Origin: CAXTEJ01 sp964243295
GTDB taxonomy: Bacteria > Actinomycetota > Actinomycetes > Actinomycetales > Angustibacteraceae
Assembly (NCBI GenBank): GCA_964243295.1
Contig: CAXTEJ010000009.1
Coordinates: forward strand, 25,022 to 89,021
Reading direction: 5' to 3'
DNA length: 64,000 nucleotides
In this document: piece by piece, positions 33,441 through 41,706 of the stretch
Layout: each line of letters opens with the position of its first letter
How positions within the stretch are numbered: the stretch's first letter is position 1
Program-made: the position numbers and the translations under genes
The notes under the pieces: generated by a model
Database searches by the model: none
Seen by the model: the letters and a program-made list of their open reading frames with translations, nothing else
What the model was told of the DNA's origin: nothing

Positions 33441-35106
33441 TCAGTCGCCTCGGCGGCAAGACGCGGTCAGCAGGGGCGTGGGGAGCGAGGCCAGCATCTG
33501 CTGGACCTGTTCCTTCTTGCGGTCCAGGTGACCGAGAGTCACCAGGAGCTGGTCGACGTCGCCGAGCCAGGAGTTGGCGCCGGCCTCGTCAACACGGGCG
33601 CGCAAGTTGGCCTCGATGGCGTTGAGCTGACCCATCTGCGCGGGGTGGACCTGCAGGAATTGGCAGCGGATGCAGGCGTGCTCGTGGCTGCAGCCAGAGC
33701 CGTAGGCGCGGCGGCAGTTGCCCAGGGACACCTTGCGGCGCAGGAAGTGCTCCTCGAACTCGGTCCACTCCTGCTGCGTCGGCTCCCGATACTCCTGTGA
33801 CGGGCGCAAGGTCCGGCGGCTGGCGATGAACTTGTCGTAGGCGACGAAGGACGTCCCTCTGATAGACCGCGATGTAGCCGCGCTTGGTCTCGATGTTGGC
33901 GTGGCCGACGATCTTCGCGGCGAGGTGGATCGGTAAACGTCGTTGACCAGGGCGGTGATGAACATCCGCCGGAAGTCGTGGGGGGTGAAACGCAAGGGTG
34001 TGCCGTTCACCTCCCGCAGGTCCAGCGCGTTGGCGGTATCGATGAGCCACCTGCGGGTCGCGCCCATGCTGATGCCGCGAGAGCGACCGCCTTCGCGTAG
34101 GTGGAACAGGAAGGGCATGGGCGGGGACTGGGTGCGCTCACGTTCGTTCGGCGGATGGCGACGGGAACAGCTCCGCCGCCGGCGGTCAACCGGGCGATGA
34201 TCCGGGTCAGCACAGCGGTCAGTTCGGGGCTGGCCGGCAGGATGCGCTCCTGGTCGCGCTTGCTGGGGGCGATCTGCAGCAGCGGGAGGAGACCTCGCCG
34301 TCGGGCTTGGCGAACTGCCGGATGCTGAGGTGGGTCAGCTCGAGGTGCTTCGGCCGATCTCGGCGGCCCTGGACCGCTGCTGACGGCGGTCGCGATCAGG
34401 GCGCGGTCACGGGTGCTCGGCAGCTGGGCGAAGAACTCGCTGAACAGGTCATCAGGCAGTTGCCTTGGGGTGGCGGACTTGCGCCTTCTGCCGGTAGGCG
34501 TGCGCGGTCCGCGCTGCTCGGGCAGGCCCTCACCGCGGTGTGCCAAGGTGCGTTCCCGGTCGATCCCGGAAGGCGGCACCGGCTTACCAGCGGTCCCAGG
34601 TCAGCCTCCAGCGCGTGCCCGTAGAAGCTGCTGACGACCGACAGGGCGTGGTTGATGGTGGCCGCGGAACGCCCCTCAGGAAGGTAAGGCTTGCCACTCC
34701 GCGCATTCACCGAGCCCGCAGCCGGACGGTCCGCGAGCACGAGGCTGCGCCGGCGCTGAGCGTTCGGCACCTGCCGCTGCCAACGCACCAATGCCGAACC
34801 TCAGCCCCGGTCGCCTGCTGCCAAGGCGTCTCGACCGCCCAGAGGAACCGGTGCCAGCCGAGCAGGTCATAGGCGTGGGGAGCGCAATGTGGGCGGCGGG
34901 ATAGTCACTGACGTGCAGTTCTTGAGCCAAGCCGCCGCGGAGTCGTTCACTGATCCGTCTGCCTCAAGCAGCATCCAAGGGCCGTCGCCGTCACTTGTCT
35001 TTGAGACGCTGCCAAGGCTGTTGACGAGCAATACGGAGTCGTAACCGCGTTCCTCAGACAACGACGTTCGGCCCTCAGATGCTGGTTGGGCCTCCGACCG
35101 CAACAA
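33441..35106 (-). pseudogene. Tyrosine site-specific integrase with multiple frameshifts
   Basis: A long actinobacterial-type phage integrase broken into at least four frames. In order: VLLVNSLGSVSKTSDGDGPW (N-terminus, about 35040), YDLLGWHRFLWAVETPWQQA (SAM-like core-binding domain, about 34850), SAATINHALSVVSSFYGHAL (about 34650), PDDLFSEFFAQLPSTRDRAL (about 34430), then the catalytic LRFTPHDFRRMFITALVNDV (HxxR box, about 33960) and, in another frame, AAKIVGHANIETKRGYIAVY (about 33900). The C-terminal domain with CSHEHACIRCQFLQV follows. The order is complete but the frame changes repeatedly, so the enzyme is dead. Confidence 0.85.
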
Positions 35107-35110
35107 CTTT

Positions 35111-36733
35111 CTATTGTTCGAAGATGTCGCTCTTCAAATCCTCGTAGGGCTTCATGCCCGGCTGCAGCAGCCCTGCTAGGGTCCCGCGTGCAAACGCGTT
35201 CCAGTCGCTCCCAGCCTGCGTGAGTGTTAGCAGCGTGCGAAGGTCGTTGTAGATCTGGCTCGCGGCCTTCTTTAGGTCATCCGAGTCATTGCCGCGTTGC
35301 ACACTTGCGGCTAAGGCGGATTGCTTGATCTGCAATGCTTCAGCAACACGCCCAGGCTGTTCCTGCGCCGTGCACAGCGCGGCAAGCACCTCGTCATCGA
35401 GCAGGAAGGCTTCGATGTTGCGGCGCGACAGCACGCGGGTGCCCTTTGCTTCTGTCTCGGCGACCTCGGTGGGGTTCATCAGGTCACGGTCGATGACCCG
35501 CGTTGTTCGAGTGCCGCTGGCGACCGTCTGGATGGCTCGTCCGGCCTCGAGCCGGTTGTCTTGCACGTCGCTGCTGTTGCCGACCGACAGGAAGTCCACC
35601 TGCGGGAATTGACTCGAGAAGATGCGCCGGTAGCAGGCCGCGTCGAACTCCCCCCGCCGATCGTCGTTCCCCTTCGTGGGCCGTCCCTCGCACAAAACTA
35701 CATGCTCCGGAGCCACCAATGATGCGAGGTCACCCAGCGCGACATCTAAGGTTCGAGACCAGAACTCCCGGGAAACCATGGCAGGAATTAGCACGACGGG
35801 GGTGTCGAAGTCGACGCCCTGCATGTCCACGAAGGCTACTTCGCCGGGCGTCGTACGTGCCCGACGCCAAGCCGCGCTCATGAACCCAATGCTGTGGCTG
35901 GCAAGAACCATCTGGCAGTCCGGTGGGAGCAGCTCCACCAGCGCCTCCAGCAGATCACCCTGGATGCGTGTGTTCAGGTGCGTTTCCGGTTCGTCGATGC
36001 ACCACACCGTGTTATTGAAGTACTCGCTCTTGACGACTGCATCTAGGATGAGGTCGAACGCCGCCTTCTCCCCCGCGGACAAGTTCTTGTAGAGGAAGTT
36101 CGCCGAAGTGCCCTTGGTGAAGTAGAAGGTGCCAACGCTTCCGCCTCCGGTCGTCATGCCTCCAACGCCCGTCAGGATCAGATCGGGAAAGACGCGTAGC
36201 ATCGCCGTCCGAACCCTGCCGATAATGCGGTCACGGAGTTCCACGCGAGTCATCGACTCTGGGAGCTCTTCGCTGTAGACACCGTCAAGCGTAGCCATGA
36301 TGAGTCGCTGGTAATTTTCTGAGACGCTGGCATCTGCGTCGATCAAGCGGCTGATCCTCGGACTATCCAAAGGGGAGGTCATCCTGTTGAAGCTGCTGAT
36401 CGCGAAGTCAGCCTCGTTGCGAAAAGCACTCCGGACGTAGACCATCTTCTTTTTCTCGTCTGGACCTTCTGGAAGCGCCTCGTGGAACTCGACGCTGACG
36501 TGCTCGCTCCAGCCCATTGTCGGGCCGCCTACTTTAGCCCCGTAGGCCTCGTCCCAGTTGTATCCGCCCAGGCCGTTTGCGACGTGCCATGTCTTGAGAC
36601 CGTCAAAAAGCGACGACTTGCCCGACCCGTTTGGGCCAGCAAGTACAATTAGGCGCGTGGTGGAGGGCAGTGCGGTGATGAGAGTGTCCGTGAAGCGCTT
36701 GAACTCCCTCAGATGGACGGACTTTAGTCGCAC
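35111..36733 (-). CDS. AAA/SMC-like ATPase with C-terminal DUF4435-type domain (putative defence)
   Basis: A 540-residue protein. The N-terminal ATPase has LKSVHLREFKRFTD, Walker A GPNGSGKS at 33-40, the ABC signature LSAGEKAAFDLILD near 214 and Walker B VWCIDEPETHL near 244, followed by the switch VLASHSIGFM. From about 325 comes a TOPRIM/DUF4435-like region: HVVLCEGRP, RVIDRDLMNPTE and RRNIEAFLLDDEVL. Such ATPase-DUF4435 fusions or pairs (for example AriA-type and OLD-like proteins) take part in phage defence. GTG 36733 overlaps the end of the small upstream gene by 10 bases, so the two are coupled. Confidence 0.75.
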   Translation of the reverse strand: MRLKSVHLREFKRFTDTLITALPSTTRLIVLAGPNGSGKSSLFDGLKTWHVANGLGGYNWDEAYGAKVGGPTMGWSEHVSVEFHEALPEGPDEKKKMVYVRSAFRNEADFAISSFNRMTSPLDSPRISRLIDADASVSENYQRLIMATLDGVYSEELPESMTRVELRDRIIGRVRTAMLRVFPDLILTGVGGMTTGGGSVGTFYFTKGTSANFLYKNLSAGEKAAFDLILDAVVKSEYFNNTVWCIDEPETHLNTRIQGDLLEALVELLPPDCQMVLASHSIGFMSAAWRRARTTPGEVAFVDMQGVDFDTPVVLIPAMVSREFWSRTLDVALGDLASLVAPEHVVLCEGRPTKGNDDRRGEFDAACYRRIFSSQFPQVDFLSVGNSSDVQDNRLEAGRAIQTVASGTRTTRVIDRDLMNPTEVAETEAKGTRVLSRRNIEAFLLDDEVLAALCTAQEQPGRVAEALQIKQSALAASVQRGNDSDDLKKAASQIYNDLRTLLTLTQAGSDWNAFARGTLAGLLQPGMKPYEDLKSDIFEQ

Positions 36734-37011
36734 GAGGGCGCGACCTTTGGGGTGCTGGCGGAGCGAGATCGCCACCTCGCCGCAATGTCGGCTGCCCGCG
36801 CGGCGCCCTTTCGTCCAGCTTCTGCAAGCTGCCCTGAGTCGGCGACGGCGCGACCAGCCAAAGCACCGCCTCGTTGTCGTGCCGCCACCGGCAGCAGTGC
36901 ATTTAGCTGCTTGGCGCCTCCAGCTGCCATCCAGTCGAGCTGGTGTTCCTTGTTGACGAAAGCCTTCTTGCCCTTTGGTAGGGGCTCGTCGCACCCGCAC
37001 TGGCAGCTCAT
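36724..37011 (-). CDS. Small Zn-finger-like protein coupled to the AAA-ATPase
   Basis: A 95-residue protein starting MSCQCGCDEPLPKGKKAFVN then KEHQLDW: Cys 3, 5 and 7 with His 23 suggest a small treble-clef or zinc-ribbon fold, as seen in proteins of phage and integrative elements. The rest is Ala/Arg-rich and helical. It ends 10 bases inside the ATPase gene, so translation is coupled and a functional partnership is likely. Function unknown. Its 5' end is about 100 bases from the right edge of insert A. Confidence 0.6.
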   Translation of the reverse strand: MSCQCGCDEPLPKGKKAFVNKEHQLDWMAAGGAKQLNALLPVAARQRGGALAGRAVADSGQLAEAGRKGAARAADIAARWRSRSASTPKVAPSCD

Positions 37012-37114
37012 GCAGCGGACCGTACAGCGTCCCAGGCAGCGCGCTTGGGAGGTCAGCGGCGTGTCGACCTTGGCCGCTGCACCCTCCGGGCAAGCGGCCC
37101 TGCGAGTGCAGTCA

Positions 37115-37264
37115 ACACGTCAGGTGCGCGACCTCGTCGAGGGCATGCTCAAGGCGTCCGGACGCCGGGTGGACCTGAGCTCGCCGTTCGTCGACGCGAC
37201 CCTCCCGGACGGCAGTCGGCTGCACGTCGCCATCCCCGACGTAACGCGCGAGCACTGGGCTGTC
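37115..37264 (+). pseudogene. cpaF: cpaF/tadA ATPase remnant (piece 2)
   Basis: Reads QVRDLVEGMLKASGRRVDLS, SPFVDATLPDGSRLHVAIPD, VTREHWAV. This continues exactly where piece 1 stops (GVAELTTTNLTD), so piece 1 and piece 2 were once joined. The family would next read NIRKF..., but after HWAV similarity ends (about 37262), where the serine-integrase element begins. The rest of cpaF (Walker motifs) is missing from the window. The piece lies antisense to the end of the integrase gene. Confidence 0.85.
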
Positions 37265-38792
37265 CACCTGGTGCCAGGGTCTGCTGCACCCCGCTGAGCA
37301 GCAGGTCATGGGCGACGGAGCCCACCAGCCGGACCGTCACCTGGTCGCCCTGGCTGGTCACGACGGCCCGGACGTCGAGCAGGGCAAGGACGGCGGCCTG
37401 GAGCGTCCTGTCAGCCCCCAGCAGCCGCTCACGGGCCACCTGGGCGAGTTGCTGGGCGGTGACCATGCGGCGCTGCGCCTCGGCCGTCTCGGTGCTCATG
37501 GCGGCGACGGTCGCGCGGTGCTGCACCGCGGCCAGGTGCTGCTGGCGCAGTTCGCCCACGGTGGCGCTGGTCGTGGCCTCGTCTAGCTCGAGGGCGATGC
37601 ACCGCGCTGCGGCCCGGGAGAGGGCGTCTTGGGTGCGGGCCACGGCGCGCTCGGCGTCCTCCATGGCGTCGGCCGTGACGGTCGCGGCGCCCTGGAGCAT
37701 CCCGAGGCGCTCGGCGGCCATGGCGAGCAGGCGCTCAGGGTCGGTGAGCAGGGCGAGCACCTGGGCCCACACGGCGTCATCCATCGGGTCTCCGAGGATG
37801 GAGGGCGCCGAGCAAGACAACCGGCCGGGCTGCTGGCGCCCGTGGCGGCAGCGGTACCGGCGGTTGGCCCTGTCGCCGCGCGCGATGCCCGTCATGGGCT
37901 GCCCACACGTGCAGAACAGCCGGCCCGACAGCGGGTGCACCCCGTCCCGGCCACGCTTGATGGTGGTCTGCCCGAGGTGCGCGTGGAGGGCAGCAGCCCT
38001 GTCGGCGCTCAGGATCGGCTCGATGGTCACCACGATGGGCTCAGGCACGGAGCCCTTGCTGCGCGCGCCCGGCTTGCCGAAGGTCCAACGCCCGTCCCAC
38101 TGGCTGCGGCGTAGGCAGTTACGCAGGTTCTGGCTGGTCCACAGCGGCGCTGAGCGGGGGTGGAGCCCGAGGGCGTTCAGCCGCTTGGCCGCGTCGAGGG
38201 TGGACAGGCGGTGGTCGAGCACCAGGGCCACGGCCTGACGGACGACGGTCGCCTCCCGCTCGTCAACCTCCAGGTGAGCGGTGCGGCCCTCGCCCATGAC
38301 GCGGTAGCCGAACGGTGCCGCGTGGCCCCCGCCCCAGCCACCTGCGCGCACCTTCGCGTTGACCCCTGACCGGGTGCGCTCCCGGATCAGGTCCCGCTCC
38401 ATCTGGGCGAACACCCCGAGCATCCCGGTCATGGCTCGGCCGGACGTGGTGGCCGTCTCGATGGCCTCGGTGACGGAGCGGAAGGCGACCCCGTGCGCTG
38501 CGAGAGCGTCGAGGGAGGTGAACAGGTGCCCGAGGTTGCGGCTGAAGCGGTCGGCCTTCAACACCACCACGACGTCGATGCGCCCAGCTGCGGCGTCGGC
38601 CATGAGCCGGTTCAGGGCGGGGCGGCTGCTCTTCGCGCCCGACACGCCTTCATCGGTGTAGACCTCGGCTGCGCTCCAGCCCTGGCCGGCGACGAACGCC
38701 TGGCAGCGCTCGCGCTGGGTGTCGAGGCTGGTGCCCTCGACCTGCTCGTCGGAACTCACGCGGGTGTAGATGGCAGCGCGCGTGGTGGTCAT
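37149..38792 (-). CDS. Large serine recombinase (integrase)
   Basis: A 547-residue site-specific recombinase. Resolvase domain: AAIYTRVSSDEQVEGTSLDT with nucleophile Ser 13 and VLKADRFSRN; then the recombinase domain (about 160-270), a zinc-ribbon (FCTCGQPMTG...YRCRHG..., about 290-330) and a coiled coil of the kind used for synapsis (about 370-480). The last 35-40 residues (ending TASSGPPGVRTP) are read from the antisense of cpaF piece 2, so the present stop codon is supplied by the target gene and the original C-terminus was probably different. ATG 38792 overlaps the upstream gene's stop (ATGA). Confidence 0.92.
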   Translation of the reverse strand: MTTTRAAIYTRVSSDEQVEGTSLDTQRERCQAFVAGQGWSAAEVYTDEGVSGAKSSRPALNRLMADAAAGRIDVVVVLKADRFSRNLGHLFTSLDALAAHGVAFRSVTEAIETATTSGRAMTGMLGVFAQMERDLIRERTRSGVNAKVRAGGWGGGHAAPFGYRVMGEGRTAHLEVDEREATVVRQAVALVLDHRLSTLDAAKRLNALGLHPRSAPLWTSQNLRNCLRRSQWDGRWTFGKPGARSKGSVPEPIVVTIEPILSADRAAALHAHLGQTTIKRGRDGVHPLSGRLFCTCGQPMTGIARGDRANRRYRCRHGRQQPGRLSCSAPSILGDPMDDAVWAQVLALLTDPERLLAMAAERLGMLQGAATVTADAMEDAERAVARTQDALSRAAARCIALELDEATTSATVGELRQQHLAAVQHRATVAAMSTETAEAQRRMVTAQQLAQVARERLLGADRTLQAAVLALLDVRAVVTSQGDQVTVRLVGSVAHDLLLSGVQQTLAPGGQPSARALRRGWRRAADCRPGGSRRRTASSGPPGVRTP

Positions 38793-39346
38793 CGGGTTCC
38801 TCGCTGGCTCTTCGTGGGGGTGGTCAGTTCTGGGGCGTGTTGGTGCGCCCAGTCCCGGGTGCGGTCGAGGCGCTTGCGGTACGTGTTCGCGGCGTAGCCA
38901 GGTTCCAAGCCCTCCAGGGCGGCGAGCAGGGGCTGGTGGGCGGCGTAGGCGGCGTGAAGAGCTTCGGCTCGGCGCCTCCACTGATCGTGATCGACGGGAC
39001 GCCCAGCCCGCTGAGCCGGGTCCGCGCCCTGCCGACGAGCCGCATCGAGCGCAGGGAGTTGCCGCTGCGCTCGACGCCCGGAGTCTCGCCCGGCGCCGAG
39101 TTCCGCGATTCGGCGCACCGACGTCACGTGTTCCGCGCGCCAACGACGCACCTCGCGCTCAACGTCCCGGACCAGCGTGGAGGTGAGGGCGCCCGAGTGA
39201 CTGCTGTCGAGGTGAAGCGACGAGCACTCGACCCGCCCGCCCACCACGGACCACTGGCCGGTCACGCGCCACTCCACCCCGTCTCGGTCAACGTGCGTGA
39301 AGGCGAGAGTGCCTGCTGCGCCACGGGTCTGAGATTTCGTACGCAT
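38789..39346 (-). CDS. Hypothetical protein translationally coupled to the serine integrase
   Basis: A 185-residue hydrophilic protein ending in ATGA overlap with the integrase start. It begins MRTKSQTRGAAGTLAFTHVD with a probable beta-hairpin region (VEWRVTGQWSVVGGRVECSS), then a long basic helical part (RDVEREVRRWRAEHVTSVRR) and a C-terminal AALEGLEPGYAANTYRKRLD segment. No family recognised. Coupling suggests a recombination accessory or directionality-type role, which is inference. ATG 39346 lies inside the left operator-like repeat. Confidence 0.6.
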   Translation of the reverse strand: MRTKSQTRGAAGTLAFTHVDRDGVEWRVTGQWSVVGGRVECSSLHLDSSHSGALTSTLVRDVEREVRRWRAEHVTSVRRIAELGAGRDSGRRAQRQLPALDAARRQGADPAQRAGRPVDHDQWRRRAEALHAAYAAHQPLLAALEGLEPGYAANTYRKRLDRTRDWAHQHAPELTTPTKSQRGTR

Positions 39347-39479
39347 GCGGTCACCATACGGTCCTATCGGCGGCGCGTCTAGATGCGGTGGGGGAGGGAG
39401 CCCTGCGCCTGGGGGGCATGCGGACAAGATCGAAGGCGGAGGTTTCGTCTCATACGCATCCGGTCAGCATGCGGTCCGA
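39341..39479. promoter_or_regulatory. Divergent control region with paired direct repeats
   Basis: Two 26-base copies of a double site, at 39341-39366 and 39454-39479, each made of two half-sites of the form GCATnCGGTC / CATrCGGTCC. They flank the divergent promoters of the integrase operon (minus) and the HTH operon (plus). A third single CATGCGGAC lies at 39418-39426. This resembles the operators of a phage or plasmid repressor; the HTH protein at 39498 is the obvious candidate to bind it. Confidence 0.6.
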
Positions 39480-39497
39480 ACACCTAGCGTGGTGGGC

Positions 39498-39737
39498 ATG
39501 GCAGAGACCAGCACCACCGACCTCCTGACCCTCCGCTGGGTGCGCGCGCAGGTGTCGGCAGGGACCGCCCGCGCCGCTCGACTGGCAGCGGGGCTCACGG
39601 TCGCGGAGGTGGCTAGCGCCGCCAACGTGGCGAGCCGGTCGGTCATGCGCTGGGAGGCCGGCCAGCGGTGGCCGCACGGAGCTGCGGCGCTGCGCTACGG
39701 CGAGGTGCTGGAGACGCTCATGCGGAGCCAGCGATGA
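39498..39737 (+). CDS. Small XRE-type HTH regulator
   Basis: A 79-residue DNA-binding protein. HTH: AARLAAGLTVAEVASAANVA then SRSVMRWEAGQRWPHGAAAL (about residues 24-63), typical of a helix-turn-helix XRE domain with a MRWE recognition helix end. It is the first gene of the rightward operon, just downstream of paired operator-like repeats. It probably represses or switches the integrase promoter. The stop overlaps the next start (ATGA). Confidence 0.78.
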   Translation: MAETSTTDLLTLRWVRAQVSAGTARAARLAAGLTVAEVASAANVASRSVMRWEAGQRWPHGAAALRYGEVLETLMRSQR

Positions 39738-39865
39738 AGCCAGCCGACGTCGCAGTCACAGCCTCATGGGTCGAGGCTGACGTGCCCGGCCAGCGGGAGG
39801 CGCTCCTGGCGCTGCTGTTCGGGCAGCTGCCGCAGGAGCAGTGCCGGGAGCAGGTGGCGGCGTGA
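39734..39865 (+). CDS. Tiny hypothetical protein (43 aa) in the element operon
   Basis: A 43-residue frame overlapping the upstream stop (ATGA) and the downstream start (GTGA) by four bases each, which is good evidence that it is translated. The product starts MKPADVAVTASWVEADVPGQ and ends LPQEQCREQVAA, acidic and helical, without a recognised domain. It may be a small adaptor of the neighbouring HTH proteins; function unknown. Confidence 0.55.
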   Translation: MKPADVAVTASWVEADVPGQREALLALLFGQLPQEQCREQVAA

Positions 39866-40299
39866 GCAAGCGGCGTCGGACACCGCGGCAGGCGCCCAGG
39901 CAGTGGCGCCGGTCGCCGCACCTGTCAGTGGCTGAGGCGGCCCGGGTCTGGGGCGTCTCGCGGTCGCTGGCGTACGAGTGGTGGGCCGGCGAGCGCTTCA
40001 GCACCGTGCAGGTGGGGTCGGCAAGGCGGGTGCCTCGGGCCGAGGTCGAGCGGGTCCTGGCTGCTGTCGAGCGCGACCGGGGGCCCGAGCCGGCCACCCT
40101 CTTTGGCAGCGGCAGCGGCAGCGGCAACGGCACGGGCTCGTTCGGTGACGCCTGGCTGGCCGCCGTGCTCGCGGACCCACGGGTGGACGCCGAGGCCCGC
40201 GCTCTCGCGCGATGGCTGGCCTCGCAGGCGGATGACGACGGCAGGCTGAGCCGGGGAGCCACCGCGGCCCTCAGCGAGGCGCTAGGAGGCGCCCAGTGA
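39862..40299 (+). CDS. Excisionase-like HTH protein with Gly/Ser linker
   Basis: A 145-residue protein. After a basic N-terminus comes an excisionase/MerR-type winged HTH: HLSVAEAARVWGVSRSLAYE then WWAGERFSTVQVGSARRVPR (about residues 20-60). A flexible GSGSGSGNGTGSFG linker follows at about 91-104, then a helical C-terminal domain (DPRVDAEARALARWLASQAD). This domain could act in excision or in loading a replication partner. GTG start overlaps the previous stop; the end overlaps the next gene (GTGA). Confidence 0.68.
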   Translation: MSKRRRTPRQAPRQWRRSPHLSVAEAARVWGVSRSLAYEWWAGERFSTVQVGSARRVPRAEVERVLAAVERDRGPEPATLFGSGSGSGNGTGSFGDAWLAAVLADPRVDAEARALARWLASQADDDGRLSRGATAALSEALGGAQ

Positions 40300-40991
40300 C
40301 CGGCAAGCCCTTCCGGGTGGCTTGGTGCGATGCGGTCGCTCAGGACGCCACCCTCACGACCACGCAGAAGGCGCTCGCATGGCGCCTGGCCACCTACACC
40401 AACTCCGACGGGAGCAACGCCTGGCCGGCCGCGGCCACGCTGGCCCGCGACTGTGGGCTGAAGAACCGGGAGACGGTGAGCCGGAACCTGCGCGTGCTGG
40501 CGACCGCTGGATACGTGCGGATCACGGAGGCGCGCGGGGGCGAGCGCGGCAACCCGACCAACATCCACCAGCTGACGCTCCCCGGACCACGTGACTCTGG
40601 AGTCACGTGGTCGCAGCCGGGCGCAGCGGGTGAGACGACAGATTGGGCCGACCACGTGACTGTGGAGTCGGGACCACGTGACTCTGGAGTCGGGGACCAC
40701 GTGACTCTGGAGTCACACAACCAATCCATAGACCAACCCCAAGACCAGAACTACTCCCCGGCGCTTCGCGCGCGGGATGACGTGGGCCAGGTGAGCCCTC
40801 CCGGTTCGGCAGCTGACGCCGAGGGCGGTGAAGAGCGCCAGGACGAGGGCGAGGGCTTGACCCTTGACGAGGCCCGCAAGCTGCTCGCGACCGTCAAGAG
40901 CCCTCGGATCACGGCCATAGCGCAGGCGGTCGTGGACCGCGCCGAGGGTCGCCCCGAGCAGCCAGCAGCGGCCTCTCGCCCTGGCGCCTGA
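40296..40991 (+). CDS. Winged-helix replication-initiator-like protein
   Basis: A 231-residue protein of the kind found in phages and integrative plasmids at the position of lambda O or RepA. The N-terminal winged helix is TLTTTQKALAWRLATYTNSD and AATLARDCGLKNRETVSRNL with RVLATAGYVRITEARG (about 20-80). The middle (about 95-145) is low in structure and encoded by repeated DNA, and the C-terminal part has GLTLDEARKLLATVKSPRIT. The repeats in its own gene suggest that it binds its own coding sequence as origin. GTG start overlaps the upstream stop. Confidence 0.65.
   Translation: MTGKPFRVAWCDAVAQDATLTTTQKALAWRLATYTNSDGSNAWPAAATLARDCGLKNRETVSRNLRVLATAGYVRITEARGGERGNPTNIHQLTLPGPRDSGVTWSQPGAAGETTDWADHVTVESGPRDSGVGDHVTLESHNQSIDQPQDQNYSPALRARDDVGQVSPPGSAADAEGGEERQDEGEGLTLDEARKLLATVKSPRITAIAQAVVDRAEGRPEQPAAASRPGA
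40585..40714. repeat. Four iteron-like 20-mers and a long palindrome inside the initiator gene
   Basis: Copies of GACCACGTGACTCTGGAGTC start at 40585, 40650 (one change), 40672 and 40695. The first continues into a perfect inverted repeat with 13-base arms (40585-40597 and 40600-40612, two-base loop). A less GC-rich stretch (ACCAATCCATAGACC and following, 40720-40760) comes next. Iterons followed by an easily melted stretch inside the initiator gene is the arrangement of the lambda origin. Confidence 0.75.
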
Positions 40992-41104
40992 CCGCGGCCA
41001 CTCGTCGCCTGTGTCAGGTGCCAGCCGCCGAGCGCTCAGCGCCGGCCACAACAGACCTCCGGGCAGACCCCCTGCCCGGTCCGAACGACCGAAGGAGAAC
41101 GACG

Positions 41105-41706
41105 ATGAGCAACCCCAACGACGTCATGGGCAGCGCACTGCAAGCTGCTGGCCAGGCGCGGCAGGAGACGCGGGAGCGGGTGGTGGTGGCCCTGAGCGGC
41201 CTTGGTGGCATGAGCGAGGCGCGCAGGGCCCACCGGGACGGCCAGCAGGCGCTGGAGCGGCACAGGGAGCGGGCGCTGATGGGCGCGCGCGTCGCGGTCG
41301 AGCAGGAGACGGACCGGCTGTTCGGCACCACGCCGACGCACGGGCACCCGACCCGGCCCGGTTCTACGCGCAGAAGGCTCGCATCGACCAGCTGGTGCAG
41401 GGCCTCACCACGAACGAGGCGGCCACCGCGACCATGGACCGGCTGCTGCGCCACGCCGACCAGGGCGACAACCTGGCGCTGGCCGGCGGGCTGGCCGCGG
41501 AAGCGATGCGGCGGGGCTGGGACGACGTGCTGGGCGCCTGGGTCGGTTCCCCGGCCCTGGGCGGGGTGCGCGGCGGATGGGGCACCGTGGCGAAGATCAA
41601 GGAGGCGCAGCGGCTGGCCAAGGGTCACCTGCCGGACGTGCTGGCCGACCTGCCGCCGCTGGAGGACATGGTGGCGGACCTGAGCGCCCCGCAGCCGCGG
41701 GCATGA
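41105..41706 (+). pseudogene. Hypothetical element protein split by a frameshift
   Basis: ATG 41105 follows a strong AAGGAGAA. The first frame encodes MSNPNDVMGSALQAAGQARQ through VAVEQETDRLFGTTP, an Ala/Arg-rich helical protein. Near 41340-41360 the coding signal moves to the -1 frame, continuing DPARFYAQKARIDQLVQGLT, ATMDRLLRHADQGDNLALAG and ending ADLSAPQPRA at 41706. Both halves have the same composition and no start of its own is seen for the second. Either a base was lost or ribosomes slip on the C-rich GACCCGGCCCGG stretch. No family is recognised; the second half resembles helical scaffold-like proteins of mobile elements. Confidence 0.55.

Larger units (their letters stand above)
31578..37114. 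mobile_element. Insert A inside cpaF: decayed integrase element with defence-like cargo
   Basis: About 5.5 kb lying between two consecutive pieces of cpaF. Its base composition is visibly less GC-rich and codon use differs from the flanks. It holds a small peptide gene, an ECF sigma remnant, a DUF6602 gene, a heavily frameshifted tyrosine integrase (33441-35106) and an AAA-ATPase/DUF4435 gene with a small partner. Ends are placed from the loss and return of CpaF similarity and may be off by some tens of bases; I found no clear flanking direct repeat. Confidence 0.7.

Noticed and set aside
35111..37093. Longer 660-codon form of the AAA-ATPase
   Set aside because: The first 120 codons overlap the CxCxC gene in another frame and have no similarity; the GTG at 36733 gives the normal ATPase N-terminus.
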